Shown here piece after piece: positions 1 to 7,930 of a stretch of DNA of 64,000 nt; position 1 is the stretch's first letter, and the number at the start of each line of letters is the position of its first letter. The position numbers and the translations under genes were made by a program. The notes below the pieces were generated by a model, which worked only from the letters and a program-made list of their open reading frames with translations, was not told where the DNA came from and searched no databases. This DNA comes from Nocardia sp. NBC_00403. GTDB taxonomy: Bacteria > Actinomycetota > Actinomycetes > Mycobacteriales > Mycobacteriaceae. Where the stretch lies: positions 8,122,001-8,186,000 of the forward strand of contig NZ_CP107939.1 in assembly GCF_036046055.1 (NCBI RefSeq), read 5' to 3'.

Positions 1-1075
1 TCGCGATGTCAAGCCGGCGAATATCCTCATCGCGCGCGACAGCGGTGTGGATCGCGCACTGGTCACCGATTTCGGAATTGCCCGTCCCACGGGCGAATCG
101 GCGGGCCTGACGGCTGCCGGATCGGTGCTCGCCACGCTGGCGTACGCAGCGCCCGAGCAAATCCACGGCGCGACACTCGATCACCGCGTCGATGTATACG
201 CACTGGGCGCAACCCTCTTTCAATTGCTCACCGGCACAGTGCCTTTTCCGCGTGACACACCTGGCGCGGTGATGCATGCCCACCTGACCGCGCCACCGCC
301 GCGACCGAGCATTGTGGTGCCGACACTGCCGAGGGAACTGGATGCCGTCATCGCTCGCGCGATGGCCAAGAACCCCTACGAGCGCTATCCCGGCTGCGGC
401 GCGCTGGCCGAAGCCGCGGCCGCGGCACTGCGCGGTGAGCGAACCGAACCGGTGCCTCCGCCGTTGCTCGGCCGCCGCACCAAGATCATCGTCGCGGCCG
501 GCGCAACTCTCTGCGCGCTCGCAGCGACCGGCTTCTTTGTCACTCGGCCCGATACCGGGTCAGGACTCGCCGCAACCACCACCGCACCGCCGTCCGCGAG
601 CGTCTCCGCTCCCGCGCCGGCATCGCCATGGGGCCAGTACGGTTTCATCGCCGACGCGTTTCCCGGCCTGCTCCCCGCCACTCCGGCGTCCCGCGGGTAC
701 CAGAACCTTCGATGCAATGCCAGCGACAGCAGCAACCAGATCGTTCCCCTCGACGTAACGGTGGCGGAGCCCGGCCTGTTCTGCTCCGGCGACGGCATCC
801 CGATCTCCTCGGTGTTGGTGAAGTGCAACGCCGACCGCTCGATGCTTCCTCGGCTCCAATCCTTCAGCGGAGACGAGGGTGAGGAAACGTGGAGTCGTCC
901 ATCCGGGACCGGCAGCGCGGTGTGGAGCTCCAAGGCGAATTCCGAGGGATCGCCGAAGGGCGTATTGGAAGTGCGATTCGACGGGAGTGCCCGCGGCTTC
1001 TGCAAAGTGCGGATCTTCGGCGCATCATCCGGCCGTGAACTCCACGATCAGTGGTGGCCGAACGCGCCGATCTAG
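1..1075 (+). CDS. Receptor-type serine/threonine protein kinase, C-terminal part (5' end outside window)
   Basis: The frame is open from base 2 and starts inside the kinase catalytic loop (RDVKPANIL; the preceding His lies outside the window). It continues with the DFG motif (TDFGIAR) and the activation segment end (YAAPEQ). This is the C-terminal half of a Hanks-type kinase that phosphorylates proteins on Ser/Thr at the inner membrane. A hydrophobic stretch at about bases 484-540 (IIVAAGATLCALAATGFFV) predicts one membrane helix. About 175 residues then lie outside the cell, with four cysteines that could form disulfides and a C-terminus WWPNAPI. The ectodomain ligand is unknown. Its stop overlaps the stop of the convergent dehydratase gene by four bases. 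Confidence 0.93.
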   Translation, partial: RDVKPANILIARDSGVDRALVTDFGIARPTGESAGLTAAGSVLATLAYAAPEQIHGATLDHRVDVYALGATLFQLLTGTVPFPRDTPGAVMHAHLTAPPPRPSIVVPTLPRELDAVIARAMAKNPYERYPGCGALAEAAAAALRGERTEPVPPPLLGRRTKIIVAAGATLCALAATGFFVTRPDTGSGLAATTTAPPSASVSAPAPASPWGQYGFIADAFPGLLPATPASRGYQNLRCNASDSSNQIVPLDVTVAEPGLFCSGDGIPISSVLVKCNADRSMLPRLQSFSGDEGEETWSRPSGTGSAVWSSKANSEGSPKGVLEVRFDGSARGFCKVRIFGASSGRELHDQWWPNAPI

Positions 1076-2028
1076 GCGCGCAGATCGGTGGGGTCGGTGT
1101 TGGCCCCACACAAAATCACGCCGACCCGCTCTCCTCGGCCAGGCCGATACGCGCCGGTCGAGAGCGCCGCAAGGGCCGTCGCCGAGCCGTGCTCGACCAC
1201 GAGACCGTAACCCTCCCACAGAGATCGGCGGGCCCGGATGATCGCGTCGTCGTCGACGACCACCGACCGCGCGTCCGCGCTCCTGGCCCAGGACAGGGCA
1301 GCGGCGGAAATGCGGGGCGCGCCAAGAGAATCCGCGGCAATCGAGTCGATGTCCACGTCCAGGACGGCATCCGCCGCCAGCGCCGCATGCAGCGCGCAAC
1401 TGCCCTCGGGCTCCGCGCCGACCACTCTGATACCGCGACCGTCGGCGACCGCGGCGACACCGGAGAACATGCCGCCCGCACCGACCGCGAGCACGATCGT
1501 GTCCAATTTCGGTATGGCGTTGAGGCATTCGAGCAGGATCGTGCCCGCGCCTGCCGAGGTCAGATTGTCGTCGAAGGTGTAGGCGTCGATCGCGCCGGTG
1601 CGCGCCATGAACAGACCCGCATTGTCCTGCGCCTGCTCCTGGGTCCGGCCGAAAACGCGCACATCGGCGCCCAGTGCGCGCAGCCGATCGACCCTCGCCT
1701 TCGCTGCCGACTCCGTGAGGAAGACGGTGGCCGGAATACCGAACATTCGGGCCGCCCAAGCGAATCCGATGTCGGCATTGCGGCCGGTGGCCGAAACGAT
1801 GCCCGCGTCGGGCACCGTGCCCGCAGCAAGCATGGCGGCGAGCAGATTGGCCGCACCCCGCGCCTTGAACGAGCCGGTGTGTTGCATGAATTCGAGCCCG
1901 AGGAAAACCTCCGCGCCGGGGGCATACTCCGGGCCTGCTTCCATCACCGTGAGCGGTCGCACCAGCCCGGCGATTCGCTCGGCAGCAGCTTCTACATCCA
2001 CCAGGGACGGGGTACAGATACCGATCAC
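1072..2028 (-). CDS. PLP-dependent threonine/serine dehydratase family protein
   Basis: A 318-residue fold-type II PLP enzyme. SFKARGA carries the Schiff-base lysine (Lys55), and a glycine-rich phosphate-binding loop (AVGAGGMFSG) follows in the middle of the chain. Family members deaminate L-threonine or L-serine to the 2-oxo acid and ammonia. The length matches catabolic-type dehydratases without the C-terminal ACT regulatory domain, so allosteric control by isoleucine is not expected. The start is GTG at 2028, chosen because GAGGAGG lies seven bases upstream. A related activity such as serine racemase or diaminopropionate lyase cannot be excluded. Confidence 0.85.
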   Translation of the reverse strand: MIGICTPSLVDVEAAAERIAGLVRPLTVMEAGPEYAPGAEVFLGLEFMQHTGSFKARGAANLLAAMLAAGTVPDAGIVSATGRNADIGFAWAARMFGIPATVFLTESAAKARVDRLRALGADVRVFGRTQEQAQDNAGLFMARTGAIDAYTFDDNLTSAGAGTILLECLNAIPKLDTIVLAVGAGGMFSGVAAVADGRGIRVVGAEPEGSCALHAALAADAVLDVDIDSIAADSLGAPRISAAALSWARSADARSVVVDDDAIIRARRSLWEGYGLVVEHGSATALAALSTGAYRPGRGERVGVILCGANTDPTDLRA

Positions 2029-2171
2029 CCGGCAGCCTCCTCACGATCTATGGCCCCGTCGGGGACGTTAGACATGGAGGACGCCGGGCGGTATCGGGCA
2101 TCTGCCCTAATTTGCCGAAGACTGCACCGTCCCCGAACTGTTCCGATCGGCGACAGCACAGCCAAAACCTA

Positions 2172-2813
2172 CTATTTGGAAGTATCTGCGCTCCACCGAT
2201 CCAGTGCAATGTAGGCGGGTTTCCACTGGTGGAAATAGGCGGCGCGGACCTGCTCCGGCAGCGGCGCAAGGACCGTGTCGACAGTCCGCTCGTCGGCGCC
2301 GTCGAGCAGCCACGGAATCAGTTGTGGCGCATCCGGTCCGATCCTGCTGCCGTGCAGCTGGCCGAACGCCTGCCACTGCGGCAGCGTGACCGTGGCCTGG
2401 ATCAAGGGCAGCGCCTGCTTTTCTTCGTGCTCGAGGTGCCCGACCAGGACGGTGACCAGTGCATCGACCAGGTCGCCGAGGCGCTGCGAACCGCTCTCGC
2501 GATCGGCGAAGGCCGCCTCGATTGCCTCGATCAGCGGATCGACGGCGCCGTGCTCGGCTTCCATGGCGTCGAGCAGCGCCAGCTCCGAAGGGCGCGCGGC
2601 CAACGTTTCGCGCATTACCGGCCAGAGCGCATCATCCTCGGCGGTGTGGTGGATATGCAGGGATTTGGTGAACAACCGCCAGCCCGCCGCAGTCGCCAGG
2701 ATCTTGCGCGGGTCGTCGTCGATCCGGCTGGTGATCTTGGCGATCTGCTCCAGCTCGCGCCGCAGCGCGTGGTGCATGGCGTACATGGTGGTCATGTCGA
2801 GCGTGGCGCTCAT
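2172..2813 (-). CDS. Hemerythrin domain protein
   Basis: 213 residues with the helical hemerythrin pattern: His14/15, His53-His55-His56 with Glu59 (HIHHTAEDD), His88, and His126/His129/Glu130 (GHLEHEE). These would form a di-iron site. Proteins of this family bind oxygen or nitric oxide, or act in peroxide and redox protection in the cytoplasm. The gene is the last of a minus-strand set whose first two genes are AhpD/CMD-like proteins, 57 bases downstream of the second. This suggests a joint role in handling peroxides or reactive oxygen, an inference from neighbours. Confidence 0.88.
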   Translation of the reverse strand: MSATLDMTTMYAMHHALRRELEQIAKITSRIDDDPRKILATAAGWRLFTKSLHIHHTAEDDALWPVMRETLAARPSELALLDAMEAEHGAVDPLIEAIEAAFADRESGSQRLGDLVDALVTVLVGHLEHEEKQALPLIQATVTLPQWQAFGQLHGSRIGPDAPQLIPWLLDGADERTVDTVLAPLPEQVRAAYFHQWKPAYIALDRWSADTSK

Positions 2814-2870
2814 GGTTACTCCTGATTGTCGAGCGTGAGCTGCGGCCCGGGCCGGGCCGATGGTGCGTGG

Positions 2871-3332
2871 TCAGCCCCAGTGGGCGCCCGCGGGTTCCTT
2901 GATGGTGGTGTTGATGCGGTTGAAGAAATTGGTGAGGGAGATGTTGAGCACGAGTGCGGCGAGCTGGTTTTCGTCGTATTGGTCGGCGACCGCGTCCCAG
3001 ATCTCGTCGGGCACACCGTCTCCGGATTTGTCGGCGAGCCGGGTGACGACCTCGGTCAACGCCAGTGCGGCGCGTTCGGCCTCGGTGAACTCGGCGCTCT
3101 CACGCCAGGCCGCGACCGCGAACAGCTTGTCGTCGCTGACACCCGCGTTGCGGCCGGTGCCGAGGTGCGAGGTGACGCACGCGCTGCAACCGTTGATCTG
3201 GCTGGCGCGCAAGGCCACGATCTCGAGGAGTTCGGCAGCGAGTCCACCCTGGTGAATGCCCTTGTAGATGGTGTTGATGCCCTTCATGGCGTCGGGCAGC
3301 ACCATCGCGGGGTTCTTCATACGTGCGGTCAT
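2871..3332 (-). CDS. Carboxymuconolactone decarboxylase / AhpD-like peroxidase-family protein (intact CxxC)
   Basis: 153 residues. NGCSACVTSH holds the family's CxxC plus His signature (Cys49, Cys52, His56), as in alkylhydroperoxidase AhpD, where the cysteines reduce peroxide or shuttle electrons. The ATG at 3332 is preceded by AAGGAA at good distance and overlaps the stop of the upstream paralogue by four bases (ATGA), so the two are translationally coupled. The same frame is open much further upstream, but that part lacks a family signature and runs antisense to the regulator gene. It is probably a redox protein acting with its upstream partner and the downstream hemerythrin. Confidence 0.9.
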   Translation of the reverse strand: MTARMKNPAMVLPDAMKGINTIYKGIHQGGLAAELLEIVALRASQINGCSACVTSHLGTGRNAGVSDDKLFAVAAWRESAEFTEAERAALALTEVVTRLADKSGDGVPDEIWDAVADQYDENQLAALVLNISLTNFFNRINTTIKEPAGAHWG

Positions 3333-3913
3333 GGTCGGGTTCCTTTCGAGGGGTCGAGCTCGGACGAGTCGATCGGGTCGGTGTGCGAGACCAGTGGCCA
3401 GTCGTTGGCTACTCGGCCTGCGAGGGTGAGGTAGTTGTCGAAGACGACGAGGGCGACGCAGGCGATGATGTCGACGAGGTCCGCGCCTGCCAGCTCCGCG
3501 CCTGCCTGTTCGAGTTCCGCGTCGGTGACCGCGCCGCGACGCCGCAACAGTGCGGCTGCGAAGCCGAGCACCGCCGCGTCCTTCGGGTCCGCGGCGGTAC
3601 CCGCGCGAGCGCGATCGACCTCGTCTCGGCGCAGCCCGTTCAGCCGGGTGCCGACGAAGCTGTGCGCGGACAGGCCGTAGTCGCAGCCGTTCTCCTGGGA
3701 GACGAGCACCCCGATGCGGGTACGCGTCGCTGCCGACAGACCGCTGTCGCACAGTGCCGCGGCGAGGTCGAGATAGCCACGCAACGCGACAGGGCTGTTG
3801 GCCATCGCCTTGGCGACATTCGGCGTGATCCCGAACCGCTGTTGCGCTTCGGCGAACAGCCGTCGGGTCGCGCCCGTGGTTGCTTCCGGCTCGATCAGGG
3901 GGATGTGCGGCAT
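3329..3913 (-). CDS. Carboxymuconolactone decarboxylase-family protein with altered CxxG motif
   Basis: 194 residues, peroxidase-related CMD family, N-terminus MPHIPLIEPEATTG. Where relatives usually read CxxCxxxH, this protein reads CDYGLSAH (Cys77, Gly80, His84): the second cysteine is replaced by glycine, so classical dithiol peroxidase chemistry is unlikely. It may work through one cysteine or as the non-catalytic partner of the coupled downstream paralogue, which keeps both cysteines. The start ATG at 3913 has AAGAAGG eight bases upstream. It lies 58 bases from the divergent SARP-type regulator, which is a candidate controller. Confidence 0.85.
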   Translation of the reverse strand: MPHIPLIEPEATTGATRRLFAEAQQRFGITPNVAKAMANSPVALRGYLDLAAALCDSGLSAATRTRIGVLVSQENGCDYGLSAHSFVGTRLNGLRRDEVDRARAGTAADPKDAAVLGFAAALLRRRGAVTDAELEQAGAELAGADLVDIIACVALVVFDNYLTLAGRVANDWPLVSHTDPIDSSELDPSKGTRP

Positions 3914-3971
3914 GAACACACCTTCTTCGACCGAGTTGATACTTTGGCGATGCTTCGAAGATGGGTGTTCT

Positions 3972-6900
3972 ATGGGTGGCTTGGTCGGTGTTCGTTTCAC
4001 GGTCCTCGGACCGGTCGAGGTCGTGGTGGACGGTCGCGCATTGCCCGCGGCACCCCGGCATCGTGCCGTTTTGGCCTGGTTGCTGCTCAATGCCGGGCGG
4101 GTGTACAGCAACGAGCGACTGATCGACGCCGTCTGGGGCAGGGAGCCGCCCGGCACCGCGCGCTCGCAAATTCATGCCGCGATGACCGCGATCCGCCGAG
4201 TGCTGCGGGAAGCGGGCATCGCCGAGGCACTGGAGACCAAAGCCGCCGGATACGTCGTGACGCCCGAACCCGGGATGCTCGATCTCGATGAGTTCACCCG
4301 GCGGGTTGCCACAGCTCGGACACTGACAACACAAGATCCGACGGCCGCGGTAGCCGAACTTCGGGCAGCGCTGTCGCTGTGGCAGGGAGAGGCGCTGGCC
4401 GGCCTGAATGCGGACTACATCGCCTCGGCGCGCCTACTGCTCGACGAGAAGCGAATCGGAGCCTTCGAGCAACTGGCCGAGATCGAGCTTTCACTCGGCA
4501 AACACGACCAACTGCTCGATGAGCTGCGGGCACAAGTCGCGGCGAATCCCTTGCGGGAGAAGCTATCCGCGCAGCTCATGCTCGCCCTGCACCGAGCGGG
4601 ACGGCAGGCCGACGCACTCGCCGTCGCACGAAGCTTTCGGACGGTGCTCGCCGAACTGCAGGGGCTCGATCCGGGTAGCGCGTTCGTCGCGTTGGAACAG
4701 GCCGTGCTGCGGAACGACCCGACGACACGGGCACCTGCGCTCCCGCCTCCGTCGACCGCACCCGCGACTTCCGATCTCGCGCTGTCTGGTTCCGTGACCT
4801 CCGGTTCCGAGGCTGCTGGGACCACACCGCCGGATTCGGAGCCGGACGGTCCGCCACAGTCCCCGTCGGCGACCTACACACCGACGCAATCGGAGTCCGC
4901 GCTGCACGGCGCACCGCGATCGGGTTCGACGGCCGCGGTGTCGGAGCCGGCTCCGACACTTCCTGCGGCAAGGTCGACCAGAACGAACTTCCTCCCCTAC
5001 GACATACCGGATTTCGCGGGCCGCAGCACCGAACTCGACCGCCTCATCGCCCCCCTCGACGACGCCTCGGTAACGATCCGCGCCATCGACGGCATGGCGG
5101 GTATCGGCAAGACCGCGCTGGCGGTGCACGTGGCGCATCGAGTGGCGCAACGCTTCCCCGACGGCCAGCTGTTCATCGATCTCCAGGCGCATTCGGCCGA
5201 TCTGGAGCCGGTGGCGGCCGACGCGGCGCTGGAAATTCTCTTGCGCCAGTTGGGAATTCCCGATGAGAGCATCCCGACCTCGACGGTGGATCGTGGCGCG
5301 CTGTGGCGCGCGGAGCTGGCCGGACGCCGGTTGGTCGTCGTGTTCGACAACGCCGCGGATGCCGACCATGTCCGCCCGCTGCTGCCAAGTGCCGGTGCGA
5401 GTCTCCTACTCGTCACCAGCCGCAGGCGACTCGTCGATCTAGATGGCGCGCAAGCACTTTCGGTCGATCTGCTACCCGCCGACGATGCCGTCGGGCTGTT
5501 CGAGCGGATCGTCGGAGCCCGGGCGATCGCCGAACCGCTGGCGGTGCTCGATGTGCTGCAACTGTGCGGCTTCCTGCCGCTCGCCGTGCGGATCGCGGCG
5601 GCCCGGCTGCAGCATCGCCCGCGCTGGACCGTCGAGTATCTGGCCGGAAGACTGCGCGGCGAACGCCGCAGGCTCGCCGAATTGTCCACGGCCGAAAGGG
5701 GGGTGGCTGCCGCCTTCGCGCTGTCGTATCGCCAGTTGGAGCCCGCGCACCGGCGAATGTTCCGCCTCCTCGGCCTGCATCCCGGCCGAGACATCGATGC
5801 CGGTGCGGCAGCGGCGCTGGCCGAGGGCTCGGTCGACGATGCCGAAATGCTGTTGGAAGATCTGCTGGACGCGCACGTCATCGCTCAGCACAAGCTCGGC
5901 CGCTACACCTTTCACGAGTTACTGCGCGAGCACGCCCGTGCCACCGCGGCCGAAGAAGAAACCGACGACAGTCGAAACATTGCCCGCACGTGCCTGTTAG
6001 AGCATTACCTGCACACGGCGCGCGCAGCCGTCGATCTGCTGTTCCACTACAGCACGCAACATCGTCGACCGCTGCGGGAGCCGAGTAGGCCGATCGTTCC
6101 CTTCATCGACAATGCGGCAGCCGCCCGATGGTTGGATGCAGAACGCGAAAACCTCATTGCCACAGCAGGTTACGCCGTCGAACACGGCTCACCCGCCTAC
6201 GCGCGCGACGCGGCGGAGACCCTGCGCCCCTACCTCGACGGGCGCTCTCGCCACACCGATGCCGCGCGCCTGCACACCGTCGGCCTCAGCGCGAGCAGGC
6301 AACTGTCGGACCGCAGCGGCGAAGCCCGTGCACTGACCGACCTCGGCTGGGCCCACTGGCGCGACGGCGACTTCGAACAAGCCGTCAGCCGGTCTACTCG
6401 GGCACTGGAGATATCTCGCGAGATCGGCGACCGTCTGCAGGAAGCTCGGGCACTGAACACCCTCGGCAATGTCGCCTGGCGTCGCCGCGACTACGACCTG
6501 GCTCGCCGAAACCTCGAGCACGCACTGCAACTCGCGATCGAGGCCGACAACCAGGTCGGCGAAGCACACGTGCGCGGCAATCTCGGCATGGTCTTCGCGG
6601 CCGCCACCCGCTACACCGAGGCCGAGGACCATCTCGACCGAGCTCTTGCGCTGCACAGGGAACTCGGCAACCAACGCGGCGAGGCGCTCGTCCTCAATAA
6701 CCTCGGCGTCATCGCCCGTGGCACCGGACAATTCGAACTCTCCCTCGCCAACCACAGCCGCGCCAGGGACCTCTACCGCATGCTGGGCAACCCCAGCGAC
6801 GAGGCCGCCGCCGTCAACGGCCTCGGCGAAACCGCCCGGTGCGGTGGCGATCCCCGCCAAGCCATCGCCGATCACACCACCGCACTCGAACTCGCCGACG

Positions 6901-7076
6901 TGGCAAGCAACCTCCCCGAACAGGCCCGCGCCCACGACGGGCTGGCCCGGGCTCAGCATGCCCTCGGCCGCCTGGACGAAGCCCGCGCGCACGGCAAGTC
7001 GGCACTGAGGCTCTACACCGAACTCGGCGTCCCGGAAGCCGATGACATGCACGCTTTCCTAGACTCCCTGCCCTGA
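3972..7076 (+). CDS. SARP/AfsR-type transcriptional regulator (wHTH-BTAD-NB-ARC-TPR)
   Basis: 1034 residues with the domain order of AfsR-like regulators. These are an N-terminal OmpR-type winged helix (about 1-95, VRFTVLGPVEVVVDGR), a bacterial transcriptional activator domain (about 96-245), a Ser/Thr/Pro-rich linker (about 250-335), an NB-ARC ATPase with Walker A GMAGIGKT at 374-381, and a C-terminal tetratricopeptide region (about 750-1034) with repeats such as ALTDLGWAHWRDGDFEQA. Such proteins bind direct repeats near promoters and activate transcription in an ATP-controlled, partner-dependent way. The ATG at 3972 begins exactly at the winged helix. The divergent AhpD-like operon 58 bases away is a plausible target. 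Confidence 0.92.
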   Translation: MGGLVGVRFTVLGPVEVVVDGRALPAAPRHRAVLAWLLLNAGRVYSNERLIDAVWGREPPGTARSQIHAAMTAIRRVLREAGIAEALETKAAGYVVTPEPGMLDLDEFTRRVATARTLTTQDPTAAVAELRAALSLWQGEALAGLNADYIASARLLLDEKRIGAFEQLAEIELSLGKHDQLLDELRAQVAANPLREKLSAQLMLALHRAGRQADALAVARSFRTVLAELQGLDPGSAFVALEQAVLRNDPTTRAPALPPPSTAPATSDLALSGSVTSGSEAAGTTPPDSEPDGPPQSPSATYTPTQSESALHGAPRSGSTAAVSEPAPTLPAARSTRTNFLPYDIPDFAGRSTELDRLIAPLDDASVTIRAIDGMAGIGKTALAVHVAHRVAQRFPDGQLFIDLQAHSADLEPVAADAALEILLRQLGIPDESIPTSTVDRGALWRAELAGRRLVVVFDNAADADHVRPLLPSAGASLLLVTSRRRLVDLDGAQALSVDLLPADDAVGLFERIVGARAIAEPLAVLDVLQLCGFLPLAVRIAAARLQHRPRWTVEYLAGRLRGERRRLAELSTAERGVAAAFALSYRQLEPAHRRMFRLLGLHPGRDIDAGAAAALAEGSVDDAEMLLEDLLDAHVIAQHKLGRYTFHELLREHARATAAEEETDDSRNIARTCLLEHYLHTARAAVDLLFHYSTQHRRPLREPSRPIVPFIDNAAAARWLDAERENLIATAGYAVEHGSPAYARDAAETLRPYLDGRSRHTDAARLHTVGLSASRQLSDRSGEARALTDLGWAHWRDGDFEQAVSRSTRALEISREIGDRLQEARALNTLGNVAWRRRDYDLARRNLEHALQLAIEADNQVGEAHVRGNLGMVFAAATRYTEAEDHLDRALALHRELGNQRGEALVLNNLGVIARGTGQFELSLANHSRARDLYRMLGNPSDEAAAVNGLGETARCGGDPRQAIADHTTALELADVASNLPEQARAHDGLARAQHALGRLDEARAHGKSALRLYTELGVPEADDMHAFLDSLP

Positions 7077-7158
7077 AATCCCGCGTTCACGGCGCCGCGC
7101 TGGATACCCGATCGGGCCGACCCCGGCGAGCGCGGATCGAATGGTGCGGCGCTCATGC

Positions 7159-7260
7159 CTATGGCTTTCGGAACTGCTCGACCATCGCGGCGTAGCTGTC
7201 GCCGCCGCGACCATGTGCCACCGCCCTGTCGGCCGGCATCCTGACAAGTGACCTCACGGA
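7159..7260 (-). pseudogene. Possible C-terminal remnant of an NAD(P)-dependent dehydrogenase
   Basis: On the minus strand a frame ending at 7159-7161 reads AHGRGGDSYAAMVEQFRKP before the stop. This looks like the last helix of a beta-hydroxyacid dehydrogenase or imine-reductase-type protein, and nothing resembling the rest of such a gene lies upstream. I read it as the tail of a deleted gene. The stretch is too short to be sure and could be chance. Confidence 0.3.
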
Positions 7261-7340
7261 GGTCGAGGTGTTCCAGAAACGAGCACGGCTTGGGCGATCG
7301 AACCAGCACGGGCACCCGGTCGAGGGCGCCGGGCGCCTCG

Positions 7341-7919
7341 CTATTCGAGGATGAGCAGCGCCGATTTCTCCAGGCGGTCGGCTATTTCGGAGTAGGAGGC
7401 ATAACCCATCCCCGCGCGGACAAGAGCGCCCGCGTAGAGGAGTTCCAAGGATTCGACGACGTCCGGGTCGGCGTCGGGGCCGAGGGCGCGCAGTAGGCGT
7501 TTGCGGATTTCGGCGCCGATGCGGGCACGCAAATGCGCGACGTCGGGGTCACGGCCCAACAGCGCGCTGGTGACCGCCCCGGACAGTTCCTGTTCGTCGG
7601 CGACGAGCAGGGCGATATTGCGCAGCTCAGCGAGCACCCGGACCGTGGGGTCCGGGTCCTCGCTGACCGGCGCGGAGCTGGAAACCAAACGCCGCCAGAA
7701 TATCTCGGCGACGAGGTGTTCCTTGGAGGAGAAATAGGTGTATGCCGTGGCGGTGCCGACGCCGGCCGCCGCGGCGACCATGCGGATTGTCATCCCTGCG
7801 AAACCCTCGCGGGCAAGGACTTCCACCGCCGCTCTGGTGAGCTTGTCGACGGTGTCGGCCTGCTTCTCGGTGAGGCGGCGCCGGGTCGCCTCGAGGATGA
7901 TGGACTCGCCTTCGGACAT
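7341..7919 (-). CDS. TetR-family transcriptional regulator, candidate controller of the sterol P450 regulon
   Basis: 192 residues with an N-terminal TetR helix-turn-helix at about 43-62 (MTIRMVAAAAGVGTATAYTY) and a helical ligand-binding C-terminal domain. The gene is the last of the minus-strand run, 11 bases after the KstD-like gene. The palindrome GGACATGTGTCC at 7914-7925 covers its start codon. Near-identical palindromes lie in the aldehyde dehydrogenase/CYP123 and cyp51/mce promoters, so I infer that this protein represses all of them and itself. The ligand may be a sterol or lipid metabolite. From memory, the corresponding M. tuberculosis locus also has a TetR-type gene (Rv0767c) beside Rv0768. 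Confidence 0.88.
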   Translation of the reverse strand: MSEGESIILEATRRRLTEKQADTVDKLTRAAVEVLAREGFAGMTIRMVAAAAGVGTATAYTYFSSKEHLVAEIFWRRLVSSSAPVSEDPDPTVRVLAELRNIALLVADEQELSGAVTSALLGRDPDVAHLRARIGAEIRKRLLRALGPDADPDVVESLELLYAGALVRAGMGYASYSEIADRLEKSALLILE

Positions 7920-7929
7920 GTGTCCAGAT
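7914..7929. promoter_or_regulatory. Candidate TetR operator, copy A (at TetR start codon)
   Basis: GGACATGTGTCCAGAT. The core GGACA-TG-TGTCC is a perfect 5+5 inverted repeat and overlaps the TetR start codon on the minus strand. It matches the copies at 13186, 13371 and 23942. A role in autoregulation is inferred. Confidence 0.5.
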
Positions 7930-7930
7930 C

